A DNA stretch of 64,000 bases from Clostridioides difficile_D (GCA_945861085.1 OX244046.1:558001-622000), one strand, 5' to 3'; shown: positions 42,571 through 51,988, counted from the stretch's first letter. Notes: generated from the letters alone by a model not told the origin. A program made the numbers and translations.

Positions 42571-44808
42571 TTGAAATATAATAATACATCTGAAATAAAT
42601 CCACTAGATTGTATACTGGGTCAAGAAAGAGCTGTAGAAGCTATGGAGTTAGGTTTAAAAATAAATAATCCAGCATACAACATATATATAGCTGGTGAAT
42701 CTGGAACTGGTAAAAGTACCTATGCTTTAAAGGTTTTGAATGAATATGCATCCCAAAAAAATACGCATAAAGACTGGTGCTATATATATAATTTTGAAAA
42801 TCCTAGAGAACCTATTATAGTTGAGTTAGAAAAGGGGTTTGGAAAAGAACTTAAGAAAGATATGGAGAAATTAATTGAAAGCCTTTTAGAAGATTTTAAA
42901 AATGCGTTTGAAAGTGAAAGTTTTGAAATAGAAAAAAATAAACTTTTGGACGAATATGAGATAGAAAAAGATATGCTTTTAAAACAAATCAAGAAATATG
43001 GAGAAGAAAAAGGATTTAAATTAAAACAAAGCAAAATGGGAATAGTTTTTATTCCTTTGAAAGAAGAGGAAGATGAAAGCGACGAATCTGATGAAGAGTT
43101 TTACAAAGCTAAAAGAGAACTAGAAAATATGGCAATACAGGTCGTATATAAAATTAGAAACTTAGAAGAAATAGCTGAAAAAGCAGTGTTAGAGCTTGAA
43201 GAAGAGATAGCTAAGCTTGTAGTAGAACCTCATATTAAGACACTGCGTGAAAAATATGAAAATTATGATAAAATTCAAGTTTATCTGGAAAATATAAAGA
43301 AAGACATAATAGAATATATGTACTTATTCTATTTAGATGAAGATGAATTAAAAGATAAGTATGATAAAGAACATTTTATTAAATACAAAATTAACCTATT
43401 TGTAGACAATGGAAGTTCAAAAAATAAAGAATCAGCACCTGTTGTAGTAGAGATAAATCCAAGTCCAGCAAATCTATTTGGAAAAGCAGAATATGATTAT
43501 GCAAATGGAAATATAAAGACTGATTTCACGAAGTTATTATCAGGAGCATTTCATAGGGCTAATGGTGGTTATTTAGTAATTTATGCAGACCAGCTACTAA
43601 AATATACAATGTCTTGGGAAATTCTTAAAAAGACTTTGCAGACAAAAAAAGTAATACTTGAAACACAGACAGCAATTAAACCAGAAAATATGCCACTAGA
43701 TGTTAAATTAGTATTGATTGGAAGCCATTATATATATGATATTTTGTATAGATACGATGAAGATTTTGAAAAATATTTTAAAGTATTTGTAGATTTTGAT
43801 AGCGAAATGGATAAGAATGAAAACAATGAAGAGGGAATAGCCAGATTTATAGCATCTCAATGTAATAAGAATAATTTAAGACATTTTACTAAATCAGCAG
43901 TTGAAGAGGTTGTTAAATTCAGTACTAGATTATCAGGTGATTTAGAAAAACTATCAACTAAGTTTAATAAAATAATGGAAGTTGTAATAGAAGGAAGTGC
44001 TTATGCAGAGTTTAGGGATTCAGAGTATACAGAGCAGTGCGATGTTAAAAAAGCAATAAATGAAAAGAGAAAAAGAATTAATAGAGTAGAAACACATATG
44101 GATGAATCAATTAAAAATGGCTTTACTTTAATAGAAACAGAGGGAAGAAAGGTTGGAGTAATAAATGGTCTGTCAGTCTTAAGTACAGGAGAATACTCTT
44201 TTGGTAGAGTTTCAAGGATTACAGCAACCACTAGCCCAGGAAGTAAAGGCATAGTGAATATAGAAAGAGAAGTAAATATGAGTGGCTCTATACATAACAA
44301 AGGAGTGCTTATATTAGGGGGCTATCTTTCAGAGAACTTTGCACAGGATTTACTATTGTCATTAAATGCATATGTTTGTTTTGAACAAAATTATGGTGGG
44401 ATAGATGGAGATAGTGCGTCTTCTGCAGAATTATATGTATTATTATCCTCTCTTGGTGGAGTACCAATTAAACAAAATATTGCTGTTACAGGTTCTATAA
44501 ATCAAAAGGGCGATATACAAGTAGTTGGTGGTATAAGTGAAAAGATAGAAGGCTTTTATTCTATATGTAAAACTAAAGGGTTAAATGGTGAGCAAGGTGT
44601 CATAATTCCTAAGAAAAATCAAAGAAATCTCGTTTTATCAGATGAAGTTAATGATGCAGTGCGAGATGGAAAATTTAAGATATATACAGTTGAAAGAGTG
44701 GAAGAAGCTATAGAGATATTGACAGATGTTAAATTTGAAGAAATAAAGAAATTAGTAAAAGAAAAATTAATATCATTCAGTAAGATACAAACTTTGTCAA
44801 AAGAATAA
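42571..44808 (+). CDS. Lon-like ATP-dependent protease
   Basis: 745 residues, TTG start at 42571 (SD GGGAGGTGGGG). Walker A is GESGTGKSTYAL at about 50. A long acidic coiled-coil region (about 100-250) follows. The C-terminal third is a Lon protease domain: NGLSVLSTGEYSFGRVSRITA..., catalytic Ser in DGDSASSAEL and Lys in GGISEKIEGF. The protein lacks the Lon N-terminal substrate domain and resembles the AAA_32/LonB-type group. Cytosolic; substrates unknown. Confidence 0.88.
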   Translation: MKYNNTSEINPLDCILGQERAVEAMELGLKINNPAYNIYIAGESGTGKSTYALKVLNEYASQKNTHKDWCYIYNFENPREPIIVELEKGFGKELKKDMEKLIESLLEDFKNAFESESFEIEKNKLLDEYEIEKDMLLKQIKKYGEEKGFKLKQSKMGIVFIPLKEEEDESDESDEEFYKAKRELENMAIQVVYKIRNLEEIAEKAVLELEEEIAKLVVEPHIKTLREKYENYDKIQVYLENIKKDIIEYMYLFYLDEDELKDKYDKEHFIKYKINLFVDNGSSKNKESAPVVVEINPSPANLFGKAEYDYANGNIKTDFTKLLSGAFHRANGGYLVIYADQLLKYTMSWEILKKTLQTKKVILETQTAIKPENMPLDVKLVLIGSHYIYDILYRYDEDFEKYFKVFVDFDSEMDKNENNEEGIARFIASQCNKNNLRHFTKSAVEEVVKFSTRLSGDLEKLSTKFNKIMEVVIEGSAYAEFRDSEYTEQCDVKKAINEKRKRINRVETHMDESIKNGFTLIETEGRKVGVINGLSVLSTGEYSFGRVSRITATTSPGSKGIVNIEREVNMSGSIHNKGVLILGGYLSENFAQDLLLSLNAYVCFEQNYGGIDGDSASSAELYVLLSSLGGVPIKQNIAVTGSINQKGDIQVVGGISEKIEGFYSICKTKGLNGEQGVIIPKKNQRNLVLSDEVNDAVRDGKFKIYTVERVEEAIEILTDVKFEEIKKLVKEKLISFSKIQTLSKE

Positions 44809-44844
44809 GTTTATCATAGAATTTACTGGGTATTTATGTATAAT

Positions 44845-44880
44845 AAAAAGCAAGAACTTTAATAGGTTTTTGCTTTTTTT
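44845..44880 (+). terminator. terminator after the Lon-like gene
   Basis: AAAAAGCAAGAAC / GGTTTTTGCTTTTTTT with a 7-base loop; the 3' arm runs into the T tract. Confidence 0.85.
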
Positions 44881-45005
44881 GTGAAATATATATATATTAA
44901 ATTTTTATTTTGTATGCTTTATATATTGATGTTTATTTTTTGTTGATATGATTAAACTATGTATAAATAGCGTTTTATAAATTCGTATTTTAAAGGGGGA
45001 TAATT

Positions 45006-45902
45006 ATGAAAAATGTAAATCTAAAAGAGATAAATGAAAAAGATGTGACTGTGGAAGAAGAGATAAATAAAAAAGGAATGGATAAGAAAGATATAGAGAA
45101 TTTTAGGGACATTGAAGAAGATAAAAAAAGTATCAAAGTAAGTAAAAAAAGTACTAAAAAAGGTGAAAAGGAGAAAAAAACAAAGAAGATTAGCTCTAGT
45201 AAGGCTACACAAAAATCAAGTAAAGAAACTAAAAATAAGTCTAAAATTAATAATGAGTCAGCAAATGAAAAAGATGTAAATAAGATTTTAGATGAGTTAG
45301 AAAAATTGTACCCAGATGCTAAATGTGAGTTAAATTATGGGACAGCCTTTGAGCTTTTAATAGCAACTATTTTATCAGCACAATGTACTGATGTAAGAGT
45401 AAATAAAGTTACTTCAGAATTGTTTAAAAAGTATAATACAGCAAGAGATTTTGCTGATTTGAGTATTGAGGAAATTAGTAAGGAGATAAAGAGTTGTGGT
45501 CTTTACAAAAGTAAATCTCAAAAAATAAAGGATACATCTGAACAGCTATGTGAATTATATGATGGTGAAGTACCTGATAGCTTAGAAAAGCTTATAAAAC
45601 TACCTGGTGTTGGAAGAAAGACGGCGGGAGTTGTACTTAGTAATGCCTTTAATCATCCAGCAATAGCAGTAGATACTCATGTATTTAGAGTTAGTAATAG
45701 AATCGGAATAGTGGATGAGCCAAATCCTCAAAAAACAGAATTTGCACTTATGGAAGCTATACCAAAAGAAAGATGGTCACATTCACATCATGTATTAATT
45801 TTTCATGGAAGAAGAATGTGTAAAGCTAGGAATCCAGAATGTAAAAACTGCCCAATAAAAGAAGATTGTAATTATTATAAAGAATTTAATGAAACGAAAT
45901 AA
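45006..45902 (+). CDS. nth: endonuclease III with lysine-rich N-terminal extension
   Basis: 298 residues against about 210 for typical Nth. The extra N-terminal 85 residues are rich in Lys, Glu and Ser and look disordered. The enzyme core follows: helix-hairpin-helix LPGVGRKTAGVV with the catalytic Lys, VDTHVFRV with the catalytic Asp, and a 4Fe-4S C-x6-C-x2-C-x5-C (CKARNPECKNCPIKEDC). The first ATG has a good SD (AAAGGGG). It is a DNA glycosylase/AP lyase for oxidised pyrimidines. Confidence 0.93.
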   Translation: MKNVNLKEINEKDVTVEEEINKKGMDKKDIENFRDIEEDKKSIKVSKKSTKKGEKEKKTKKISSSKATQKSSKETKNKSKINNESANEKDVNKILDELEKLYPDAKCELNYGTAFELLIATILSAQCTDVRVNKVTSELFKKYNTARDFADLSIEEISKEIKSCGLYKSKSQKIKDTSEQLCELYDGEVPDSLEKLIKLPGVGRKTAGVVLSNAFNHPAIAVDTHVFRVSNRIGIVDEPNPQKTEFALMEAIPKERWSHSHHVLIFHGRRMCKARNPECKNCPIKEDCNYYKEFNETK

Positions 45903-46114
45903 CTTTTAGAAAGTAATTTGTGTAAGAGGAATTTTCTGATATAATAATACTTGTGAAAATGTTAGATAAAAAACTATTGTATATTTAGATAAAAATTATT
46001 ATATATAATGAAATAAAAATTATTGTTAACATTATATAAATAGTATAATATTATTGTTATTCTGTTTATAAAATAAAATTTAATAAATAAGAGCGATACT
46101 TAGGGAGGATTAAA

Positions 46115-46585
46115 ATGTCATTGAATATAGTATTAGTAGAACCAGAAATACCTCAAAATACAGGAAATATAATAAGAACATGTGCAGCAACAGGTTCAAC
46201 TTTACATTTAGTAAAGCCACTAGGTTTTTCATTGGATGACAAACATCTAAAAAGATGTGGGCTTGACTATTGGGATATAGCTGATATACAATATTACGAT
46301 AGCTTTGAAGAATTACAAGAAAAGTATCCAGACAGTAAATACTTTTTTTCTACAACAAAGGCTAAACAGTCACATTCGGATGTGAAATATGAAGAAAATT
46401 GTTTTATAGTATTTGGTAAAGAAACAAAGGGATTGCCAGAGCCTTTGTTGAAAGCAAATATGGATACTTGTATTAGAGTACCTATGTTGGATGTTGAAAA
46501 AGCTAGGTCATTAAATTTATCAAATTCAGTTGCTATTGTAGTATACGAGGCTTTAAGACAAATAGGATACCCTAATATGAGGTAG
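46115..46585 (+). CDS. trmL: tRNA (cytidine/uridine-34 2'-O)-methyltransferase TrmL
   Basis: 156 residues, a minimal SPOUT methyltransferase. Diagnostic segments are EPEIPQNTGNIIRTCAATG, GFSLDDKHLKRCGLDYW, FGKETKGLPEPLL and the knot motif NLSNSVAIVVYEALRQ. It methylates the wobble ribose of tRNA-Leu species. It is preceded by the SD GGGAGG and followed 34 bp later by degV. Confidence 0.93.
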   Translation: MSLNIVLVEPEIPQNTGNIIRTCAATGSTLHLVKPLGFSLDDKHLKRCGLDYWDIADIQYYDSFEELQEKYPDSKYFFSTTKAKQSHSDVKYEENCFIVFGKETKGLPEPLLKANMDTCIRVPMLDVEKARSLNLSNSVAIVVYEALRQIGYPNMR

Positions 46586-46619
46586 TTTAACAAGCCTAAA
46601 TGAGAAAGGAGCATACTTA

Positions 46620-47468
46620 ATGAAAAATCTAAAGATAATCTGTGACAGTTTATCAGACGTGCCAAAAGATTTGCTAGATAAATATGATATAGATATTGTT
46701 TCATTAACAGTTATATTGGAGGGAAAAGACTACAAGGATAGAATTGATATATCTGGAGATGAATTTTATAAAAGGCTTAGAGAAGAAAATGTATATCCAA
46801 AAACTTCTCAAGCTACTTATACCCAATTTAAGGAAATTTTTGAGAAATATACAAATGAAGGTAGAGAAATACTTTATATAGCAGGTTCTGCCACAGCTAC
46901 AGGGACATATCAAAGTGCTGTAATGGCAAAAAATGATGTAGAAGGTAAAATATATACATACGATTCTAACTTACTTTGTATGGGAACTGGTTTTCTTGTT
47001 ATAAAAGCAGGAGAACTTGCAAGTGAAGGAAAGTCTATTGATGAAATATTGACTGTTTTAGATGAGTTAAAAGAGAAAGCTTTTGTTATATTTTCAGTAG
47101 ATACACTAGAATATTTACAAAAAGGAGGAAGAATATCATCTACTAAGGCAGCAATAGGAAGTATATTAAATATAAAACCGATTCTTGAAATAAAAGATGG
47201 ACTAGTTTCGCAAATATCTCAAGTAAGAGGAAAAAAGAATGTAATTTCTAAGATGATGGAATTGATAAAATCAAATTGTGGGGATGATTTATCAGACCAA
47301 ATTGTGTATATAGGATATAGTGATGATTTTAAGGAAAAAGAACAATTATCTAAGGTTATGGAAGATGAATTAAGACCTAAAGAAATTAGATTTTTCCAAA
47401 TTGGTGTGTGTATAGGTGCACATGCTGGTCCTGGTGTCACTGGTATCATATGTCTAAAAAATAAATAA
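46620..47468 (+). CDS. DegV family fatty-acid-binding protein
   Basis: 282 residues. DegV hallmarks: IICDSLSDVPKDLL at the N-terminus, PKTSQATYTQF (the family SQP-like lipid site), IAGSATATGTYQSA and IFSVDTLEYLQKGGRISS. The family includes the FakB subunits that present fatty acids to the kinase FakA. No fakA gene is nearby. SD: AGAAAGGAG. Confidence 0.92.
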   Translation: MKNLKIICDSLSDVPKDLLDKYDIDIVSLTVILEGKDYKDRIDISGDEFYKRLREENVYPKTSQATYTQFKEIFEKYTNEGREILYIAGSATATGTYQSAVMAKNDVEGKIYTYDSNLLCMGTGFLVIKAGELASEGKSIDEILTVLDELKEKAFVIFSVDTLEYLQKGGRISSTKAAIGSILNIKPILEIKDGLVSQISQVRGKKNVISKMMELIKSNCGDDLSDQIVYIGYSDDFKEKEQLSKVMEDELRPKEIRFFQIGVCIGAHAGPGVTGIICLKNK

Positions 47469-47593
47469 TATATTTTTGGATAGTAATTATTTATTTTTTA
47501 TTAAATTAGTATAATATATTAAATATTGATATGCTAAATTGGATTTATTTTGGATAAAATTAAGTGTTGATATATTAGGTTTAGTTTTTAGGG

Positions 47594-47632
47594 AAGTGTG
47601 TAAATAGATAAGAATCTATTGCACACTTTTTT
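47594..47632 (+). terminator. terminator after degV
   Basis: AAGTGTG-TAAATAGAT / ATCTATTG-CACACTT stem followed by TTTTT. Confidence 0.85.
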
Positions 47633-47696
47633 ATAGTAAGATTTATTAAAAAAATTTCAAAATATGCTTGCAAATTGTATATAAAAAATTTATAAA

Positions 47697-47815
47697 TAGG
47701 ATGTAAAAGTAAATAGGATGTAAAAGTAAATAGGATGTAAAAGTAAATAGGATGTAAAAGTAAATAGGATGTAAAAGTAAATAGGATGTAAAAGTAAATA
47801 GGATGTAAAAATATC
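47697..47815 (+). repeat. 7 x 17-bp tandem repeat (VNTR-like)
   Basis: TAGGATGTAAAAGTAAA repeats with exact 17-bp steps at 47697, 47714, 47731, 47748, 47765, 47782 and 47799; all but the last are identical. It lies 26 bp upstream of the first BMP-type lipoprotein start, inside its leader or promoter; together with the degV terminator it fills the 372-bp gap. Confidence 0.93.
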
Positions 47816-47840
47816 ATAAATGTATGAGGAGTGAAATTTA

Positions 47841-48845
47841 ATGCGTTTCAAAAAAATGTTGGTACTGATATTAACTGTAGCAATGACAGCTGGAATGTTG
47901 GTTGGATGTGACAATAGTTCAAGTAATAATCCTAGTTCTAACAAAAATAATAAAAATAATATAAACAATGAAAATAATTCAAAAAAATCTGTATCTATGA
48001 TACTAGATATTGAAGGAACAAATAATGAAGATATGAACAATTCAGCTTTATTAGCATTAAACAATGCTCAAAAGAAATTTAATATAGATATAAACAAAGT
48101 GGAGTCAGATGATTCATCCACTTTTGATAATAGTATAGATATCTTATGTAATGATAATTACGATTTAATTATAGCTGTAGGGGCTAGATTTGCAAAACCA
48201 TTGGAGAAGATAGCAAAGAAATATCCAAAGCAACAATTTGCAATTGTAGATTATGAGTATGACAAGCAACCTTCTAATATAACTTCAATTTCTTATGAAG
48301 ACAATAAATCTGGATACCTAGCTGGACTAATCGCTGGAAAGATGACTGAAAGTAATAAAGTTGGTTTCATAGGTGGAATAAATGGCTCTAGTAGGGATAA
48401 ATTTGAAACAGGTTTTAAAGAGGGTGTTAAATTTTCTAATAGTAGTATAAAGGATATTTCAGTTGAGTATGTAGATGTTTTTAAGGATGGTAAATCAGTT
48501 GAATCTATAGCTAAAAAGATGATGGATAATGGAGTGGATATTATTTTTTCTACTACTGAAGACGATTCAAAAGCTGTAATAGATGCAGTGAGGGCAAAAA
48601 ATAAAAAAGTTATAGCAACAAATAAAGACCAGCATGAGTTAGCTCCAGAAAATGTTATAAGCTCTATTGTAAAAGATTTTGAGAATCCTACTTATAATTT
48701 GATACAAAGTTTTGTAAAAGGAAATTATAAAGGTGGAAAAGTTATAGAAAACACAGTTGAGTCTGGAAGTACTGGACTTGCCCCAAATAGCTCTCAAAAT
48801 ATTCCTCCAGATGTGTTAGAATATGTTAATAAGAATAATAAATAA
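47841..48845 (+). CDS. BMP-family substrate-binding lipoprotein
   Basis: 334 residues. The signal peptide ends in a lipobox (GMLVGC), followed by an Asn/Ser-rich linker of about 35 residues and a Med/PnrA-type periplasmic binding fold: LIIAVGARFAKPLEKIAKKYPKQQFAIVDY, GYLAGLIAGKMTESNKVGFIGGINGSS and DIIFSTTEDDSKAVIDAV. Such proteins bind nucleosides or act as sensors. No permease or ATPase genes follow, only a paralogue, so the pair may not feed a local ABC transporter. Confidence 0.87.
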   Translation: MRFKKMLVLILTVAMTAGMLVGCDNSSSNNPSSNKNNKNNINNENNSKKSVSMILDIEGTNNEDMNNSALLALNNAQKKFNIDINKVESDDSSTFDNSIDILCNDNYDLIIAVGARFAKPLEKIAKKYPKQQFAIVDYEYDKQPSNITSISYEDNKSGYLAGLIAGKMTESNKVGFIGGINGSSRDKFETGFKEGVKFSNSSIKDISVEYVDVFKDGKSVESIAKKMMDNGVDIIFSTTEDDSKAVIDAVRAKNKKVIATNKDQHELAPENVISSIVKDFENPTYNLIQSFVKGNYKGGKVIENTVESGSTGLAPNSSQNIPPDVLEYVNKNNK

Positions 48846-48854
48846 TCTATTATG

Positions 48855-48957
48855 ATAGCTAAGAATACTCATAACTTTAGTCATGAAGTAAATTGGCTGT
48901 CATAATAGACATATAGAGAAAGTCATATGTAAAGGTAGGTCAGACCTATCAAAGTCA
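48855..48957 (+). mobile_element. left-end remnant of an IStron
   Basis: AGCTAAGAATACTCATAACT...AAAGTCATATGTAAAGGTAGGTCAGACCTATC parallels the first 110 bases of the nfo IStron (37072-37180) with the same order of blocks, including ACTTTAGTCATG and the GGTAGGTC/GACCTATC hairpin (GGATAG/CTATCC there). The core, tnpB and right end are missing. Confidence 0.7.
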
Positions 48958-48970
48958 GGGAGTGGATTGT

Positions 48971-50086
48971 GTGAAAATAAAAAGTATATTGATGGCTTGC
49001 TTTGTTATAGTATTTACAATTTTTATATTAGCTATATGTAATTTTGATTTTGGGTTTGATAAAGTAAATAGAGATAATTCTAATATAAATAGTGCTAAAT
49101 CGAAACAGAGCAAGTCTAAAAGTTTACCAACTTCATCAGAGAAAGATAAATCAAATAGTAAAAATAAAAATGAAGAAGAAGAGTTAGAAGATTATGATTC
49201 ATATGTAAGAAAAACTGTTGGAGTATTATTAGATACTGAAAACTTAAATAATGAATCATATAATAATGATGTACTATCAGCTTTAAAAAGAGCTGATGAA
49301 GATTTTGATATTAGAATAAAACTTGAAAAGCCAAAGACTTCTAAGAATTTTAAAGAAAGTATAGAAAAGCTATATAAGTCTGAACCAGATTTGATAATAG
49401 CAGTTGGAGTTAGATTTGCAGAACCAATCAAAGAAGCTGCTACTAAATATCCAAAACAGCAATTTGCAATAGTTGATTATGCTTATAAAGTTCAACCAGC
49501 TAATGTAATTTCGGTATCATTTCAAGATAATGCTACTGGATATTTGGCAGGACTTATTGCAGGTAAAATGACTGATACTGGTAAAGTAGGTTTTATAGGA
49601 GGAATTGAGGGTTCTAGTAGAGATAAATATGAATCTGGATTTAGAAAAGGTCTTAAGACTTCAAATAAAAATGCTGAGTTACTGGTTAAGTATTCAAATG
49701 TATTTGAAAATCCTGAATCAGCTAGAACTATTGCAAAGGAAATGAGAGATTCTGATAGAGATGTTGTATTTTCAGCAACAGAAGATGATAGTAAAAGAGC
49801 TATTCAAGTAGCAAGAGAAAATGGTGGCAAAGTTATAGCTATTAATAAAGACCAATATGATATGGCACCAAATAATGTAATGAGTTCAATTGTAAAAGAT
49901 GTAGAACAACCTGTCTACGAATTGATAAAGAATGTTATAAAGGATGGTTTTAAGGGAAAGAAGGTAATGGAATTTAAAATAAAAGATGGAGAAATTGGGT
50001 TGACTCCAAAAAGTAGTAGAAACATACCACCAGATGTTTTAGAATACATAAAAAAAGAGTATAACAAGGTGAAAGATACATATTAA
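48971..50086 (+). CDS. BMP-family binding protein paralogue, membrane-anchored
   Basis: 371 residues from GTG at 48971 (SD AGGGAG, eight bases). It has an N-terminal hydrophobic segment (about 4-22) ending FILAIC, a poor lipobox, so it may be a membrane-anchored rather than acylated protein. A charged Ser/Lys linker follows, then the same fold as its neighbour: LIIAVGVRFAEPIKEAATKYPKQQFAIVDY, GYLAGLIAGKMTDTGKVGFIGGIEGSS and VVFSATEDDSKRAI. About half of the residues match the first copy. An IStron remnant separates the two genes. Confidence 0.87.
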   Translation: MKIKSILMACFVIVFTIFILAICNFDFGFDKVNRDNSNINSAKSKQSKSKSLPTSSEKDKSNSKNKNEEEELEDYDSYVRKTVGVLLDTENLNNESYNNDVLSALKRADEDFDIRIKLEKPKTSKNFKESIEKLYKSEPDLIIAVGVRFAEPIKEAATKYPKQQFAIVDYAYKVQPANVISVSFQDNATGYLAGLIAGKMTDTGKVGFIGGIEGSSRDKYESGFRKGLKTSNKNAELLVKYSNVFENPESARTIAKEMRDSDRDVVFSATEDDSKRAIQVARENGGKVIAINKDQYDMAPNNVMSSIVKDVEQPVYELIKNVIKDGFKGKKVMEFKIKDGEIGLTPKSSRNIPPDVLEYIKKEYNKVKDTY

Positions 50087-50129
50087 TTATTGATGTAGAA
50101 GATTATAAAATGTACTTGATTAAATTCAG

Positions 50130-50320
50130 ACTATACAAAAGTATACTGGTTAGGTCAATATTAACTATATAAAAGGTATATTAATTAAATTCAGAGTAAC
50201 TATACAAAATATACTGATTAAGTTTAGACCAACTATAAAAAGTTGTATTTATTGAATTTGGACTAACTATACAAAACTATACTAATTAAGTCAATATTAA
50301 CTATATAAAAGTATAATAAT
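50130..50320 (+). repeat. six degenerate units of about 34 bp
   Basis: Units of ACTATACAAAAGTATACTGA type begin at 50130, 50164, 50199, 50232, 50266 and 50300. They fill the gap between the BMP paralogue and its terminator. Confidence 0.75.
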
Positions 50321-50360
50321 AAGTGTGTGAGCAGAAAAATTCTGCTACACACTTTATTTA
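50321..50360 (+). terminator. terminator after the BMP paralogue
   Basis: AAGTGTGTGAGCAGAA / TTCTGCTACACACTT stem with a short loop and TTTATTTATATT tail. The outer arms resemble the degV terminator. Confidence 0.82.
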
Positions 50361-50405
50361 TATTCACATAAAAAATTTATCAAAAAAAAGAAAAAGGAGT
50401 AAAAA

Positions 50406-51167
50406 ATGGAATTTACAAGAGAGCCATTTATACTAGATGACGATTTGTGTCTAGCTTTGGTGGACAAAAGAATTAGTTATCTAATGGAAAATGAATTAAA
50501 ATTAAGAAATATAGAGATAATAAAAACAATAGAATGTAAAGAATTATATGAAAGTATAAAATATCACCCAGATATATGTATTTGTAATTTAGGAAAAGGA
50601 GATATAATTATTGCGCCGAATGTATATAATCAATACAAAGAGTTATTAAGTAGATATAAATTTAATATAATTAAGGGAGAAGCTAATTTATTAAATAGAT
50701 ACCCTTATGATATACCTTACAATATTGCTATAGTTGGTGACTATGCTATACACAATTTTAAGTACACTGACAAAGTAATATTAGATTATATTGAAAATAA
50801 TAAACTTAAAAAGATAAATATAGAGCAGGGCTATTCTAAATGCTCAATCTGTATAGTAGATAGAACATCTATAATAACATCAGATAAAGGTATTTGGAAA
50901 AGTATGAAGAATACAGAAATAGAGTGTTTATTAATAGAAAAAGGTCATATAAATTTATTTGAGATGAATTATGGATTTATAGGTGGATGTACAGGGTTAA
51001 TTTCTAAGGATAAGCTAGCTTTTTGTGGAGATGTTAAAAAACATCCTGACTATGAACGTATAAAAAGTTTTGTAGAAAGTAAAAACAAGGAGATAGTTAC
51101 ACTTAGCAGTGAAAATTTACTCGATATAGGTTCTATAGTTCCTCTCATGACAAGAAAGGAGCGATAA
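50406..51167 (+). CDS. conserved protein, DUF6873-like (GME-fold type)
   Basis: 253 residues, soluble. Repeated beta-rich modules are visible: HPDICICNLGKGDIIIAPN, GYSKCSICIVDRTSIITSDKGI and GFIGGCTGLISKDKLAFCGDVKKHPDY, with conserved Cys and Asp residues in a pattern that recalls the guanidino-modifying-enzyme propeller. The name DUF6873 is from memory, so it is tentative. It ends two bases before the ytxC-like gene and is probably cotranscribed with it. Confidence 0.62.
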   Translation: MEFTREPFILDDDLCLALVDKRISYLMENELKLRNIEIIKTIECKELYESIKYHPDICICNLGKGDIIIAPNVYNQYKELLSRYKFNIIKGEANLLNRYPYDIPYNIAIVGDYAIHNFKYTDKVILDYIENNKLKKINIEQGYSKCSICIVDRTSIITSDKGIWKSMKNTEIECLLIEKGHINLFEMNYGFIGGCTGLISKDKLAFCGDVKKHPDYERIKSFVESKNKEIVTLSSENLLDIGSIVPLMTRKER

Positions 51168-51169
51168 CT

Positions 51170-51988
51170 TTGGTTGAGAAGGATAATATTTCTTCTATGA
51201 AATTTTTGAGGAATAATAATGTAAACGATAGATTAATATATACGAATGACATTGTAGAAGTAGTAATAGATTCTGCAAAGCAAGAAGTATTAAATAAAAA
51301 AATACTTAGTGGTACTAAAGCTGAACAAAGAGCTTTAAATATTGATGAGATATCAACAGAAATAACTAGTATGATAATAAGTATAATGAAAGAAAAACTT
51401 TTAAAAGAATACATTCTAAAATGCTATGGGCGTACATATCCTGAAGATAAAAATAATATATACATATATTCACTGAACATATTTGCTAAAAAAGAGATTT
51501 TTATGAGAGAAACAGTATTTACGAGGGTGAGAAATTATATAGAAGAAAATGATTTTATAAATGTAGAAGGTTTTATTAGATTTAGAATGAGAGAATTTAT
51601 GAAATATATTTCTGCTATAGGTGATATTGCAGTTGAGGAGTATTTAATAAAGAAAGACCAAGATGAGTTTATAAGAGTTTTAAAATACTTTATAGATACT
51701 CAAGAAGAAAAGATAGATTTGCTTAAAGTTCATATAATGGAAGATAACACATTTATTTTATACGATAAAAATGGAAATAAAATAGATAGCATAGATGATG
51801 AAGAAATCATAAATATGGTAATAAGAGAAAATTTAAACTATGAGGACTTTTTGATAAGTACCTTATTAACTCTATGTCCTAAAAAAATAGAAATATTGGA
51901 TTTATTAAATAATAATTGCTCAAAGGAAATTATAGATACTGTAGAGGCAATTTTTGAAAATAAAGTTAGTATAATTATGGAAAACTAG
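51170..51988 (+). CDS. YtxC-like sporulation protein
   Basis: 272 residues, TTG start at 51170 with SD AAGGAG. The segment FVNVEGFIRFRMREFMKYISAIGDIAVEEYLIKKDQDEFI is closest to the YtxC family; helical, no membrane segment. YtxC genes usually lie just upstream of thrS in Bacillus and Clostridia, as here, which supports the assignment. Its biochemical role is unknown. Confidence 0.78.
   Translation: MVEKDNISSMKFLRNNNVNDRLIYTNDIVEVVIDSAKQEVLNKKILSGTKAEQRALNIDEISTEITSMIISIMKEKLLKEYILKCYGRTYPEDKNNIYIYSLNIFAKKEIFMRETVFTRVRNYIEENDFINVEGFIRFRMREFMKYISAIGDIAVEEYLIKKDQDEFIRVLKYFIDTQEEKIDLLKVHIMEDNTFILYDKNGNKIDSIDDEEIINMVIRENLNYEDFLISTLLTLCPKKIEILDLLNNNCSKEIIDTVEAIFENKVSIIMEN

Noticed and set aside
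47690..48064. 124-codon minus-strand ORF opposite the lipoprotein gene
   Set aside because: Its C-terminal periodicity is only the translated 17-bp repeat, and it lies antisense to a clear gene.
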